DNA from: Chitinivibrionales bacterium
Lineage (GTDB): Bacteria; Fibrobacterota; Chitinivibrionia; Chitinivibrionales; WJKA01
Length of the DNA stretch: 64,000 bases
Assembly: GCA_014728295.1 (NCBI GenBank)
Contig: WJLW01000114.1
Span: 1 to 64,000 of the forward strand
Reading direction: 5' to 3'
Positions 10,361 to 18,743 of this stretch are shown piece by piece. The translations under genes were made by a program, and so were the position numbers. How positions within the stretch are numbered: the first letter of the stretch is position 1; every line of letters starts with the position of its first letter. The notes beneath the pieces are model-generated. The model was not told the origin of the DNA and ran no database searches. It saw nothing but the letters and a program-made list of their open reading frames with translations.

Positions 10361-12072
10361 CAATCAACCTCCCTGTCAAGCGGATCATTTGTGCTGAGCG
10401 GCTTGTCCGGATTGTCTTCCTTGCCGGAGACGATCCGCATTGATTGTCGGCGATTTTGAGAATCGTGCATAATTTCACGTTCCGATTCGAGAATCGAAAG
10501 CTCTATTTTTGCTTTTTCGATTTCTGATTGGGATACATCGGTTTTCGATTTGAGCTGTGCCCGCAATCGCTCGAGCTCGCGTTTTTTGGCTTCGATCGCC
10601 TGCTCGCGACGCTGCTCTGCATATTGGTCTTCGAGCTCTTGCTCCAGTCGGGCAACACCCGTCAGCATGCCGCCTTTGCCTTTGTAGATCTGCATAAATT
10701 TTACTCCCTCACCGGTTATGATGAATTCCCGGTACTGATTGGAATGTTTCGAACCGCGTGCTTTGAGAACAAGCAGTGTCCGATTGACCTCCCCGCCAAC
10801 CTGGATATAATCCAGGAAAATAATTGCATCGATAAGCGAGGAATAAGCAACGCCGTAAATCTCGTGTTTCTGCTGAAAGCCGGTTGTCTGAACGGTGAGA
10901 AGCAGGGTAATGCCATTGTGGCGGCAATGCGAAATCAATCTCAGCAGATAGGAATATGCCGCTGTCTCCGATCCCATACGACCACAGGATGAAGCCGCAT
11001 CCAGGATCACATGCCGCGGACGGAGTTCTTCGATCAGAGCGATATCTTGATGCAGATGTTCGATCGGGCCGGAGGATTCGGCCAGACGGGATGAAACAAC
11101 CAGGAGCCTGTTCTCGATGATGGCGTTGAGATCAACACCCGCGCTCTGCATCATGGCAATCAAATTGCCGGCGCTTTCTTCGAAATTTAAATACACGATG
11201 CGCTCCCCCCGCCTGCATGCGGCAAGTGCGAAACTGCTGGCAAAGGTAGTTTTGCCGGTGCCCGTTGCACCGGCAATCGTGATGCACGAGCCGTCCAGAT
11301 AGCCTCCACTCAGCATCTCATCCAGATCGATGAGGCCGGTTGAAACATGGTCATGGAAGGTGCGATGCTCAAGGTCAGTCTCAAGGAAGGGAAACATCAG
11401 TATTCCCTGTTCGCCGATCGTGTATGGAATCGATTCACTGCTGAAATTCGATCCCCGATACTTCACGACCCTGAGCAAACGTTGCCGATCCTGATTCAGA
11501 GGCTGCAAATGCACAACGCAATCGGTCATGAATTCCAGGAATGGGTAGGCAGCGTCATTTCCATACAATTTCGACGTCATGAGGGCGGTAAGATTTTTAT
11601 CGAGCAGCCAGTTGTGTAATTCATATACTTTGTTGCGTTCCTTCAAGGGGTCTTCGAGCATCTGCAAGAGAATATCCAGCGCATCAATCACCACCCGGCG
11701 GGCCGTGATCGTGCGACAGGCTCCATCGATCAGCGCCAGTAATCCCGAAAAATCGAACTCTCCCGCCAGAATCGCTTTAGGATCGGGGCGCACATCCATG
11801 ATAATGATTTTTTTATCATCCTCCAGTTTCTGCAAATCCCAGCCAAGCGAGAGGCTGTTTTTTCTGATACCGGCGGCACGCTCTTCAAATGAGACAAATA
11901 AGCCCGGTTCATCCCTGGTGGCTCCGGCCAGAAGAGACTGCATTCCTATCGTTGTTTTGCCCGTGCCGGTAGCGCCGTGGAGCAAGGTCGTACGCCCGGT
12001 CGGATATCCGCCATGCAATACAGCATCAAAGCCGGAACTGCCGGTTGTTGATTTATCCAGCATCTGCGCCAT
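10360..12072 (-). CDS. kaiC: KaiC-like double RecA ATPase with C-terminal coiled coil
   Basis: Two tandem KaiC/RecA domains, 570 aa from ATG 12072 (ribosome site AGAGG just upstream). CI has Walker A GATGTGKTT near residues 33-41 and catalytic carboxylates in FVSFEER. CII has Walker A GATGTGKTT near 268-276 and NFEES near 298-301. In CII the position of the cyanobacterial Ser431/Thr432 autophosphorylation pair appears as Ser-Ser in YGVAYSSLID (about 411-412), so phosphorylation is plausible. The KaiC end REFIITGEGVKF is kept. A charged coiled coil of some 60 residues (about 477-540) and a polar tail extend it beyond the usual 520 aa. First gene of the kaiC-kaiB-kinase operon, with a sigma-54-like site 110 nt upstream. 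Confidence 0.9.
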   Translation of the reverse strand: MAQMLDKSTTGSSGFDAVLHGGYPTGRTTLLHGATGTGKTTIGMQSLLAGATRDEPGLFVSFEERAAGIRKNSLSLGWDLQKLEDDKKIIIMDVRPDPKAILAGEFDFSGLLALIDGACRTITARRVVIDALDILLQMLEDPLKERNKVYELHNWLLDKNLTALMTSKLYGNDAAYPFLEFMTDCVVHLQPLNQDRQRLLRVVKYRGSNFSSESIPYTIGEQGILMFPFLETDLEHRTFHDHVSTGLIDLDEMLSGGYLDGSCITIAGATGTGKTTFASSFALAACRRGERIVYLNFEESAGNLIAMMQSAGVDLNAIIENRLLVVSSRLAESSGPIEHLHQDIALIEELRPRHVILDAASSCGRMGSETAAYSYLLRLISHCRHNGITLLLTVQTTGFQQKHEIYGVAYSSLIDAIIFLDYIQVGGEVNRTLLVLKARGSKHSNQYREFIITGEGVKFMQIYKGKGGMLTGVARLEQELEDQYAEQRREQAIEAKKRELERLRAQLKSKTDVSQSEIEKAKIELSILESEREIMHDSQNRRQSMRIVSGKEDNPDKPLSTNDPLDREVD

Positions 12073-12181
12073 AGTACCTCTTTGGTTCAAATAGAGGATG
12101 AAAAATCAAAATGGTAGAAAATAAGTTTTGCACGCGATCGGTCTGCATAGCTTGGAACTGAGAATTCGATACCCCCGCTAC

Positions 12182-12197
12182 TGCAAACAATATACCT
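12182..12197 (-). promoter_or_regulatory. Predicted sigma-54 promoter of the kaiCB-kinase operon
   Basis: On the minus strand the bases read AGGTATATTGTTTGCA: -24 element GGTATA, four-base spacer, -12 element TTGCA, with GG-N10-GC spacing. It lies 110 nt before the kaiC start codon with no gene between. Confidence 0.6.
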
Positions 12198-12328
12198 GAA
12201 GCGGGCCGGACAAAGAAGGCGTTCTGACGGGCTTTTTTCGTTATTATATGGATGATTTTATTTCATTTGGGAATCTGGTTTCGCAGGGATGGGAATTATT
12301 GGCCGGTGGAGGGGTAAGTGTAAACATG

Positions 12329-12352
12329 AAGGGGGCCTGCACGCACCCCCTT
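12329..12352. repeat. Short GC-rich inverted repeat
   Basis: AAGGGGG (12329-12335) faces CCCCCTT (12346-12352) across a 10-nt loop. It lies in the 612-nt divergent region between kaiC and the possible leader ORF, which otherwise holds only the promoters listed. Its role is unknown; it is not placed as a terminator for either neighbour. Confidence 0.35.
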
Positions 12353-12519
12353 TCATATCCGCCCACGGTATCCGACCGCCGCTCCCACTCACACGACTTC
12401 GCAGAGAACCCGGCCTTGTGCCGACCCCGTCGCATTGTGCTTATAGCGCTTGCCGGGTGAGAAGGTCTGATCGGCGCCGCCCTGATTTTGGGGTTTTTGG
12501 CTGATATTTACTATAACGA

Positions 12520-12548
12520 TTGCAAAAGTCCATTAACTATATTAAATT
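12520..12548 (+). promoter_or_regulatory. Weak sigma-70-like promoter upstream of the cheBR gene
   Basis: TTGCAA (12520-12525), a 17-nt spacer, then TAAATT (12543-12548), in an AT-rich stretch 137 nt before the small ORF at 12685. No sigma-54 pattern was found here. The match is weak at -10. Confidence 0.3.
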
Positions 12549-12684
12549 AGGTTTACGGTCGCTAAAAAGACGCATTAAACGACGGAAATAAGCGGGTGCA
12601 CTCAGCCAACAATTTGCCAGCGACACGCATTGCGGTATAAAATCCCTGTTTCTCGATCAAGGCAATGCCGGTAAAGGAGGCCGC

Positions 12685-12780
12685 ATGACGCCACAAAGAA
12701 AGTTTGGCCAGCTTAACAATTTGCGTCCGAAATCGCAACACGGTACCTCTCCCGCTATCAAATTACCGGCTGAAGGCTAA
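12685..12780 (+). CDS. Possible 31-residue leader peptide
   Basis: ATG 12685 sits 4 nt after a very strong AAAGGAGG site and opens a frame of 31 codons (MTPQRKFGQLNNLRPKSQ...) ending at TAA 12778-12780. That stop is 9 nt before the CheB-CheR start codon. The peptide is basic and shows no membrane segment or known motif. The ribosome site and tight coupling suggest real translation, perhaps to deliver ribosomes to the next gene, whose own AAGGG site overlaps the leader stop. No homology claim is made. Confidence 0.4.
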   Translation: MTPQRKFGQLNNLRPKSQHGTSPAIKLPAEG

Positions 12781-12789
12781 GGGATTTAC

Positions 12790-15732
12790 ATGTCGAAAAA
12801 AAACAACCATTCCCCTCCGGACAAACAGCCGCGGTCACCGCAAACAGCACGTACCGGTGAACAAAATTCCAAACAGGAACATCATCAATCCCCGGATTCA
12901 TTCCCGGTCATCGGCATTGGTTCGTCGGCGGGTGGGCTGGAAGCATTGCAAGCGCTGTTCGGCAATATGCCGCCGGATTGCGCAATGGCTTTTATTGTGG
13001 TTACCCACCAGCATCCCGATCACGAAAGTGCACTTCCCGAGCTGTTGGCCAATGTTACCGATCTGCCCGTTAAAGAAATTCGCCCCAACACTAAAATCGA
13101 AAATAATCACGTATACGTACTGGGTTCCGGTGTCAGTTTGTCGATCAAGAACGGCAGGCTGCAGCTCACCAAAAGCCGGCATGTTTCGGCGCACAGCATG
13201 CCCATCGACATTTTCTTTCGAACCCTTGCATCGGATATGCATGAACGTGCGATCGCGGTGGTGCTTTCCGGTTCGGGAACAGACGGCACGGCGGGCATCA
13301 AAGAAATCAAGGCCCGGGGCGGCCTGATTGTCGCGCAGGAAGCCGCAACGGCGCGTTATGCAGGCATGCCCGGCAGCGCCGAGGAAACCGGACTTGTCGA
13401 TATCGTCGAAACGCCCGAGAACATACCGCAGAGTCTTATTGCCTATGCCCGCGGACCATATCTTCGGCAAGCAGAAGACCGCGCGGCCGAGAGCCTCATC
13501 CCCCACAAAGGCCTGCAATCGATTTTGCATTTCATCAGCTCAAAAACAAGCCACGATTTTTCCGCATACAAAGAAAACACTATTCGTCGCCGTATCGAGC
13601 GGCGCATGAGCATAAACGGCTTAAAAAACCCCAACGATTACCTGAATTTCCTCTACGACAATTCCCAGGAGGTACAACAGCTTTTTACGGAATTGCTCAT
13701 CAGCGTTACCAGCTTTTTCCGGGATGTACACGCTTTTGATATGCTCAGATCGCACTATATTCCCGAACTGATGCGTTCACGCCCCGACAAGCACGAATTC
13801 AGAGTCTGGATACCGGGCTGTGCTACGGGAGAAGAAGCCTACAGCATCGCCATGGTACTGGCCGAAGTAAAGCAGGAGCTGAAAAAATCGCTGACCATAC
13901 AGGTCTTTGGCACCGACCTGGACGAGCGCGCAATCCATACCGCCCGGCAGAGCGTCTATCCCGTAAGCATTTCGGTTGATGTTTCGCAGGAACGGCTCGA
14001 GAAATTCTTCATCCGGGAAGGTGAAGATTCGTATGCCGTGCGTAAAAGCATCCGTGACATGCTGATATTTGCTCCACAGAATATGCTCAGTGATCCGCCC
14101 TTTATGAAGCTGGACATGCTGGTATGTCGCAATGTGCTTATATATCTGCAGCCCGATATGCAGAAACTGCTGATCCCGACTTTTCACTACGCGCTCTCCC
14201 CCGGCGGGCTGTTGATGCTGGGTTCATCGGAGAGCGTTGCCGGCTACGGCGAGTTGTTCGATACCCTTGACAATCACAATAAAATTTTCCGCAGCAGGGA
14301 TGTACCCACCGAGATGCCGCACCTGCCGATAAAGCGGCACAAAACCGCTATTCCTCAAATGCGCGAACAGGAACAATCCGAAACAGGGCGAATTGCACAT
14401 TCTAATCGCCGGATCGAGCGTTTTTTACTGAACGAATTTGCACCGGTATGCATCGTTGTCGATCACCAGGGGACAATTGCTTACATTCATGGAAAAACCG
14501 GCGCTTTTCTCGAACCCGAAGAGATGCAACCGCGCAACAATGTTCTGCAGATGGCTCGCGAAGGCCTGCGGGGTCCCCTGGCTTCCGCCTTTCATCGTGC
14601 CGTGGGTCAGCAGCAAACAGCCTGTAAAAAGAATGTGCGGGTCAAAACCAACGGTGACTATACACGGGTAAATCTGAGCGTATCACCCATAGCCGACCCC
14701 GAGCCATTGCACGGTCTCTATCTCGTAACTATATCACCCCCGGCGCCGGTCAAACACAAAGCAGAAGAAAGTAAAAATCAGGACGAGGCCGAGACCAACC
14801 AAATACAGGAAGTTGAACGGGAACTGCTTTCGGTCAGAGAATCCAATCAGACGATGGTAGAGGAATTGCAATCGAGCAACGAAGAGTTGCAAAGCTCGAA
14901 TGAGGAACTGCAATCCACCAACGAAGAGCTGCAAAGCTCCAAGGAAGAGATGGAGTCACTCAACGAAGAGCTGAGTACCGTCAACACCGAACTGGACAGC
15001 AAAGTTCAGGATTTGCGTCAGGCCCGGGATGACATGCGCAATCTGTTGAACAGCACCGATCTTGGCGTAATTTTTCTGGATCAGCACTTGCACATCAAGC
15101 GCTTTACCGAAAAAGCAAAAAATTTGATCAGCCTGCGGGATTCGGATATCGACCGACCGTTCAATGAGCTGTCTGCCCAGATCATACATGACGATTTACC
15201 GGCGGCCTGCACAAGGGTGCTGGATACACTGGAGCGTATCGAAGAGGAAGTCAGGACCCGGGATGGATCCTGGCAGCTCATGCGCATTCTGCCCTATCGT
15301 ACTTCTGAAAACATTATCGGTGGCGTGGTGATTACCTTTATTGACATTTCACAACTGAAGCAAATACAGAAACAGGCGGAATCGCAGGAATTCTTTCAGC
15401 ACATCGTGGACACGATTCGTGAACCGCTGCTGGTGCTCGATAATGCATTCCGGGTCAAATCCGCCAACGAAGCATTTCTGAGTGCTTTCGGCACGTCAAA
15501 AGAACAGACCCTGGGAAAAAAGATATACTCCCTGGGCAACGGTCAATGGGATATTCCAGCTTTGCGTGAATTGCTGGAAAAAGTGCTTCCCGACAGCGCC
15601 TCATTCAATGATTTTGAAGTCGAACACGATTTTCCTGAAATCGGTCACAAAGCATTTGTGCTCAATGCCCGTCGTCTCAAGCAGGGGGATGGGAAAGGCG
15701 AATTGATTCTGCTGGCGATGCAGGAGAAGTAG
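12790..15732 (+). CDS. CheB-CheR fusion with coiled coil and PAS domains
   Basis: 980-aa signalling protein. Residues about 38-220 form a CheB methylesterase domain with the catalytic Ser in IGSSAGGLEAL (Ser46), His in VVTHQHPDHES (His73) and Asp in GSGTDGTAG (Asp165). A CheR methyltransferase follows (about 240-500), with SAM-binding VWIPGCATGEEAYS and DLDERAIHTAR. Then come a long coiled coil with repeated EELQSSN heptads (about 670-740) and two PAS-like domains to the end. There is no receiver on CheB and no kinase domain, so this is the PAS-associated CheB/CheR type used in regulatory cascades rather than classic chemotaxis. The next gene encodes a PAS kinase on the same strand, a likely partner. 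Confidence 0.92.
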   Translation: MSKKNNHSPPDKQPRSPQTARTGEQNSKQEHHQSPDSFPVIGIGSSAGGLEALQALFGNMPPDCAMAFIVVTHQHPDHESALPELLANVTDLPVKEIRPNTKIENNHVYVLGSGVSLSIKNGRLQLTKSRHVSAHSMPIDIFFRTLASDMHERAIAVVLSGSGTDGTAGIKEIKARGGLIVAQEAATARYAGMPGSAEETGLVDIVETPENIPQSLIAYARGPYLRQAEDRAAESLIPHKGLQSILHFISSKTSHDFSAYKENTIRRRIERRMSINGLKNPNDYLNFLYDNSQEVQQLFTELLISVTSFFRDVHAFDMLRSHYIPELMRSRPDKHEFRVWIPGCATGEEAYSIAMVLAEVKQELKKSLTIQVFGTDLDERAIHTARQSVYPVSISVDVSQERLEKFFIREGEDSYAVRKSIRDMLIFAPQNMLSDPPFMKLDMLVCRNVLIYLQPDMQKLLIPTFHYALSPGGLLMLGSSESVAGYGELFDTLDNHNKIFRSRDVPTEMPHLPIKRHKTAIPQMREQEQSETGRIAHSNRRIERFLLNEFAPVCIVVDHQGTIAYIHGKTGAFLEPEEMQPRNNVLQMAREGLRGPLASAFHRAVGQQQTACKKNVRVKTNGDYTRVNLSVSPIADPEPLHGLYLVTISPPAPVKHKAEESKNQDEAETNQIQEVERELLSVRESNQTMVEELQSSNEELQSSNEELQSTNEELQSSKEEMESLNEELSTVNTELDSKVQDLRQARDDMRNLLNSTDLGVIFLDQHLHIKRFTEKAKNLISLRDSDIDRPFNELSAQIIHDDLPAACTRVLDTLERIEEEVRTRDGSWQLMRILPYRTSENIIGGVVITFIDISQLKQIQKQAESQEFFQHIVDTIREPLLVLDNAFRVKSANEAFLSAFGTSKEQTLGKKIYSLGNGQWDIPALRELLEKVLPDSASFNDFEVEHDFPEIGHKAFVLNARRLKQGDGKGELILLAMQEK

Positions 15733-15885
15733 CGAAGGCCCCAAATTTAGAGGTAGTCCAATGGCGGTAGGTCATGGATTCGAGACCCGGCCACGGCCAA
15801 TTCAGTCGGCCGGGCACAAAACAACAAGCAACGCAACAGCGAGCCGGGTGCTGCTTTACCCGCTACTACACAGAGAGGTTTTCAG

Positions 15886-17544
15886 ATGAGATCACCGAAC
15901 CCGCGCAAAGAGCCGCCCAGCGACTTACGCAAAAATGCCGAAAAGCGCCTGGAACAAACACGCAGTGAAATTAAAGCGATGTCTTTTGAAAATGTACAGG
16001 ACCTTGTCTATGACCTGCAAACCCACCAGATCGAGCTGGAAATGCAGAACGAAGAGATTCGGCGCATCGAAAACGAAACCGCCCGTACCCGGGACCGCTA
16101 TGTCAAGCTCTACAACTCCGCGCCGATCGGCTATCTGACGCTGTCGATCGACCTGACAATCAAAGAGGCCAACGACACCGCGGCACGAATGCTGGACGTG
16201 GATAAACAAAAGCTGGTCGGTTCCCGCCTTTCCCCGTTTGTCTCAACAGACGAGCAGGACGCATGCTATAACTGCCTGCGCAAAGCAGCTACGACCAACG
16301 AGCCCCAGCACCGCGAACTCAGCCTTCTCCGGCACAACGGCGCCATGATTCATGCGCGCCTGCTGGCCGTCAGCACACAGGGCCCACAAGGAAACGGCCA
16401 CGAGCTGCTGGTCACCCTCTCGGACATAACAGAAGAACGCCGGGCAGCATTAGCCTTGCAAGCTTCCGAAAATCGTTATCGTTTTTTATGGGAGCAATCG
16501 CAGGTGGTCAATGTTCTCCTCACGCTCGACGGCTACATCGTGGACGTCAATGCATTCGGCCTGAACAGTCTTGGTTATGTCAAAGAGGAAGTCACCGGCC
16601 AACCGCTGATCAATTTCGTCGTGCATTCCCAGCGCGATCACCTTGCGCGTCGTATCGAAGAGATCAGAAAGGGCTCGCCTACGCAGCAGGTCGATATTCA
16701 GGTCTATGCCAAAGACGGTGCGGTGCGAACCTATATGACCTCACCCGGCAGCCAAACGCTCTATTCAAACCGTCAGCCGGCAGGCTTGCTGTTTTCCGCC
16801 GCGGATGTGACCGGGCGTAAAAACGCGGAAGAAAAATTGCAGGCGCGCACAAACGAATTAAAAGAAACCGTCAAGGATTTAGAGGCCTTTGCGCATTCGA
16901 TATCACACGACTTGCGCAACCCGCTTAACAATATCGAAGCCATGATCAGTGTACTCAACCGCTACTATTTCGAAAAAATGGATAAGGACGGTACGCACTG
17001 CCTCAAGGAAATCACTTCCAGCGCCAGGCGCATGGCGGCAACAATCGAAGATTTGCTCAGGCTTTCGCGCGTCAATCGCAACGAACCTGTGTTCGTGCGC
17101 ATCGAGCTTAGCGAGCTGGAGGGCAAAATTGTCGAACAACTGCGCAAAACCAGACCGCGCAGCTCGATGCAGGTTGATATCCAAACCAACATGTTTGTGA
17201 TCGCCGACATTGGACTGTTGCGCAATGCGCTGTTCAACCTGATCGAAAACGCCTGGAAGTACACCGGCGGCCGGCAGAATCCACGCATCGAGTGCGGCTG
17301 CATAAACGAGGCTGATCGAAACATATATTACGTCCGGGACAACGGCGAGGGATTCGATATGAAATACGCCGAAAAGATGTTCGAACCTTTTCGCCGCATC
17401 ACCAGTAATAAACAATTCGAGGGTTCGGGTATCGGGCTTTCCCTGGTGAAGCGTATTTTCAACCGCCTGGGCGGCTCGGTCTGGGCACGGGGTGAGCCGG
17501 GTAAGGGGGCCACCTTTTATTTCACGTTGCCGCAGCATAGCTGA
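15886..17544 (+). CDS. Soluble PAS-PAS sensor histidine kinase
   Basis: 552 aa, start at ATG 15886 after GAGAGG. A helical start (LRKNAEKRLEQTR...LVYDLQTHQIELEMQNEEI) leads into a PAS domain (about 70-185), a second PAS/PAC (about 190-315), HisKA with the phospho-acceptor in FAHSISHDLRNPLNNIEAM, and an HATPase with NLIENAWKYTG, DNGEGFD and EGSGIGLSLVKRI. No membrane segment is present. It follows the CheB-CheR-PAS gene by 153 nt on the same strand, and both share PAS input, so the two probably form one pathway. No cognate regulator is adjacent. Confidence 0.9.
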   Translation: MRSPNPRKEPPSDLRKNAEKRLEQTRSEIKAMSFENVQDLVYDLQTHQIELEMQNEEIRRIENETARTRDRYVKLYNSAPIGYLTLSIDLTIKEANDTAARMLDVDKQKLVGSRLSPFVSTDEQDACYNCLRKAATTNEPQHRELSLLRHNGAMIHARLLAVSTQGPQGNGHELLVTLSDITEERRAALALQASENRYRFLWEQSQVVNVLLTLDGYIVDVNAFGLNSLGYVKEEVTGQPLINFVVHSQRDHLARRIEEIRKGSPTQQVDIQVYAKDGAVRTYMTSPGSQTLYSNRQPAGLLFSAADVTGRKNAEEKLQARTNELKETVKDLEAFAHSISHDLRNPLNNIEAMISVLNRYYFEKMDKDGTHCLKEITSSARRMAATIEDLLRLSRVNRNEPVFVRIELSELEGKIVEQLRKTRPRSSMQVDIQTNMFVIADIGLLRNALFNLIENAWKYTGGRQNPRIECGCINEADRNIYYVRDNGEGFDMKYAEKMFEPFRRITSNKQFEGSGIGLSLVKRIFNRLGGSVWARGEPGKGATFYFTLPQHS

Positions 17545-17566
17545 GCCGGCTATGTAACTTTGTAAC

Positions 17567-18689
17567 TTTGCCCGGACTTATTTTATTACCTTAACGATAG
17601 CCGAAAATCGTATTCGCACATCGATGCAAGGAGAGTTGCTCATGCCGCACATGAAACGTCTTGAAGCGCCCGGGGCTCTGGTGCATATCATGGCACGCGG
17701 AATAGACGGTCAAATAATCTTTGAAGAGGGTGCAGATAGAGATTTCTTTTTAGCTCGCATGAATTCATCTCTTATAAAATGCGGGTGCAAGTGTTTTGCC
17801 TGGTGTCTGATGCCCAATCACTATCATTTTTTAATTCGCGCCGGGGAGTTTCCATTAAGCAAACTTTTGCGTCCTGTCAATGGCATATATGCGCGCCGGT
17901 TCAATAAGAAACATAATCGCACTGGGTACCTTTTTCAGGATCGCTTCAAATCTGTTCTTTGCCAGGATATGGCGTATGCTGAAGAGCTGATTCGATACAT
18001 CAATTTGAATCCGATACGCGCAGGCCTGGTCAAATCGATTAATGGGTTACTGCGCTATGAATGGTGCGGACATGCATATCTTCTTGGTAAAGCGAAGGCG
18101 CCAGGCGATGCGTTTCTGAATCGCGAAGAAACGTTGCGGCGATTTGGGGCAAATCCACAGGCGGCAGTGCAAAAGTATCTGGAGTTTTTAGCCGACGGCA
18201 TTGAACCACGCCGTTTGAAAGATGCCGGCAGGCTGGGGCAGGCTGAGGCATTCGAACTTTCCGGTTCGAAAAAAGGATGGCCGGCTGTAATTGGTGATCC
18301 GGAATTTGCGCGCAATGCTATGAACCGCCATGCCATTGCACTACACCGCAAGCACCGTCAGGCGGACTATCCTGCTGTGCTGGACAAACTTGCTTTGGAG
18401 ACGTGCAGGAAATTTAAACTTTCCATTGATGAATTGCAGCGCAAGGGCCGGCAAAACAAGCGCACGCAAGCCAGAATGTATTTCTGCTCGCGCGCACACT
18501 ATAAAGAGTTGGTCCCGTATGGGAAAATTGCCGAATTTCTTAAAATTACTATTCCTCCGGTAATGAGACTTGCCGATAAGGAAAGAAGTGCATCGAGGTA
18601 GGGATTCATTCAGGATATTTGCTATTGTAAAGTACCGCTTTGCCTTCCGGCGCCTAATGCATTAAGGTAATAAAGTTAGTCCGGGCAAA
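17567..18689 (+). mobile_element. Transposon with 28-bp terminal inverted repeats and a Y1 transposase
   Basis: Arms at 17567-17594 and 18662-18689 are inverted copies matching at 26 of 28 positions. The outer part is TTTGCCCGGACT and the inner part TTTATTACCTTAA. The single gene inside is a RAYT/IS200-like transposase. The element is 1123 bp, and no target-site duplication is visible at the ends. A shorter derivative with near-identical arms lies at 20660-20933, so the arms define a mobile unit. Confidence 0.85.
17642..18601 (+). CDS. Y1 (RAYT / IS200-like) transposase
   Basis: HUH-type tyrosine transposase of about 319 aa. ATG 17642 follows AAGGAGAG with 6-nt spacing. The HUH pair sits in LMPNHYHFLIR, the hydrophobic opening is RLEAPGALVHIMARG, and the catalytic-Tyr helix region follows in DMAYAEELIRYINLNPIRAG. 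A C-terminal extension (about 190-319) resembles the DnaA-like helical tail found on many REP-associated transposases (ALETCRKFKLSIDEL). The frame is intact, so the element may still be active. Enzymes of this class cut single-stranded DNA at hairpin-type ends. Confidence 0.87.
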   Translation: MPHMKRLEAPGALVHIMARGIDGQIIFEEGADRDFFLARMNSSLIKCGCKCFAWCLMPNHYHFLIRAGEFPLSKLLRPVNGIYARRFNKKHNRTGYLFQDRFKSVLCQDMAYAEELIRYINLNPIRAGLVKSINGLLRYEWCGHAYLLGKAKAPGDAFLNREETLRRFGANPQAAVQKYLEFLADGIEPRRLKDAGRLGQAEAFELSGSKKGWPAVIGDPEFARNAMNRHAIALHRKHRQADYPAVLDKLALETCRKFKLSIDELQRKGRQNKRTQARMYFCSRAHYKELVPYGKIAEFLKITIPPVMRLADKERSASR

Positions 18690-18743
18690 ATATCCGCTAT
18701 GACAGGTAAATAATATTTCGGGATTCGCGGATAGCGTTCTTCG

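Noticed and set aside
12248..12460. 70-codon plus frame in the kaiC/cheBR gap
   Set aside because: No ribosome site, and it crosses the GGGGG/CCCCC inverted repeat; a remnant of a lost gene is possible but I could not name one.
15765..15815. tRNA-like 3' end (GGATTCGAGACCCGG ... CCA)
   Set aside because: The T-stem has mismatches and no matching 5' acceptor, D-arm or anticodon arm is present. Perhaps a decayed attachment site, but not supportable.
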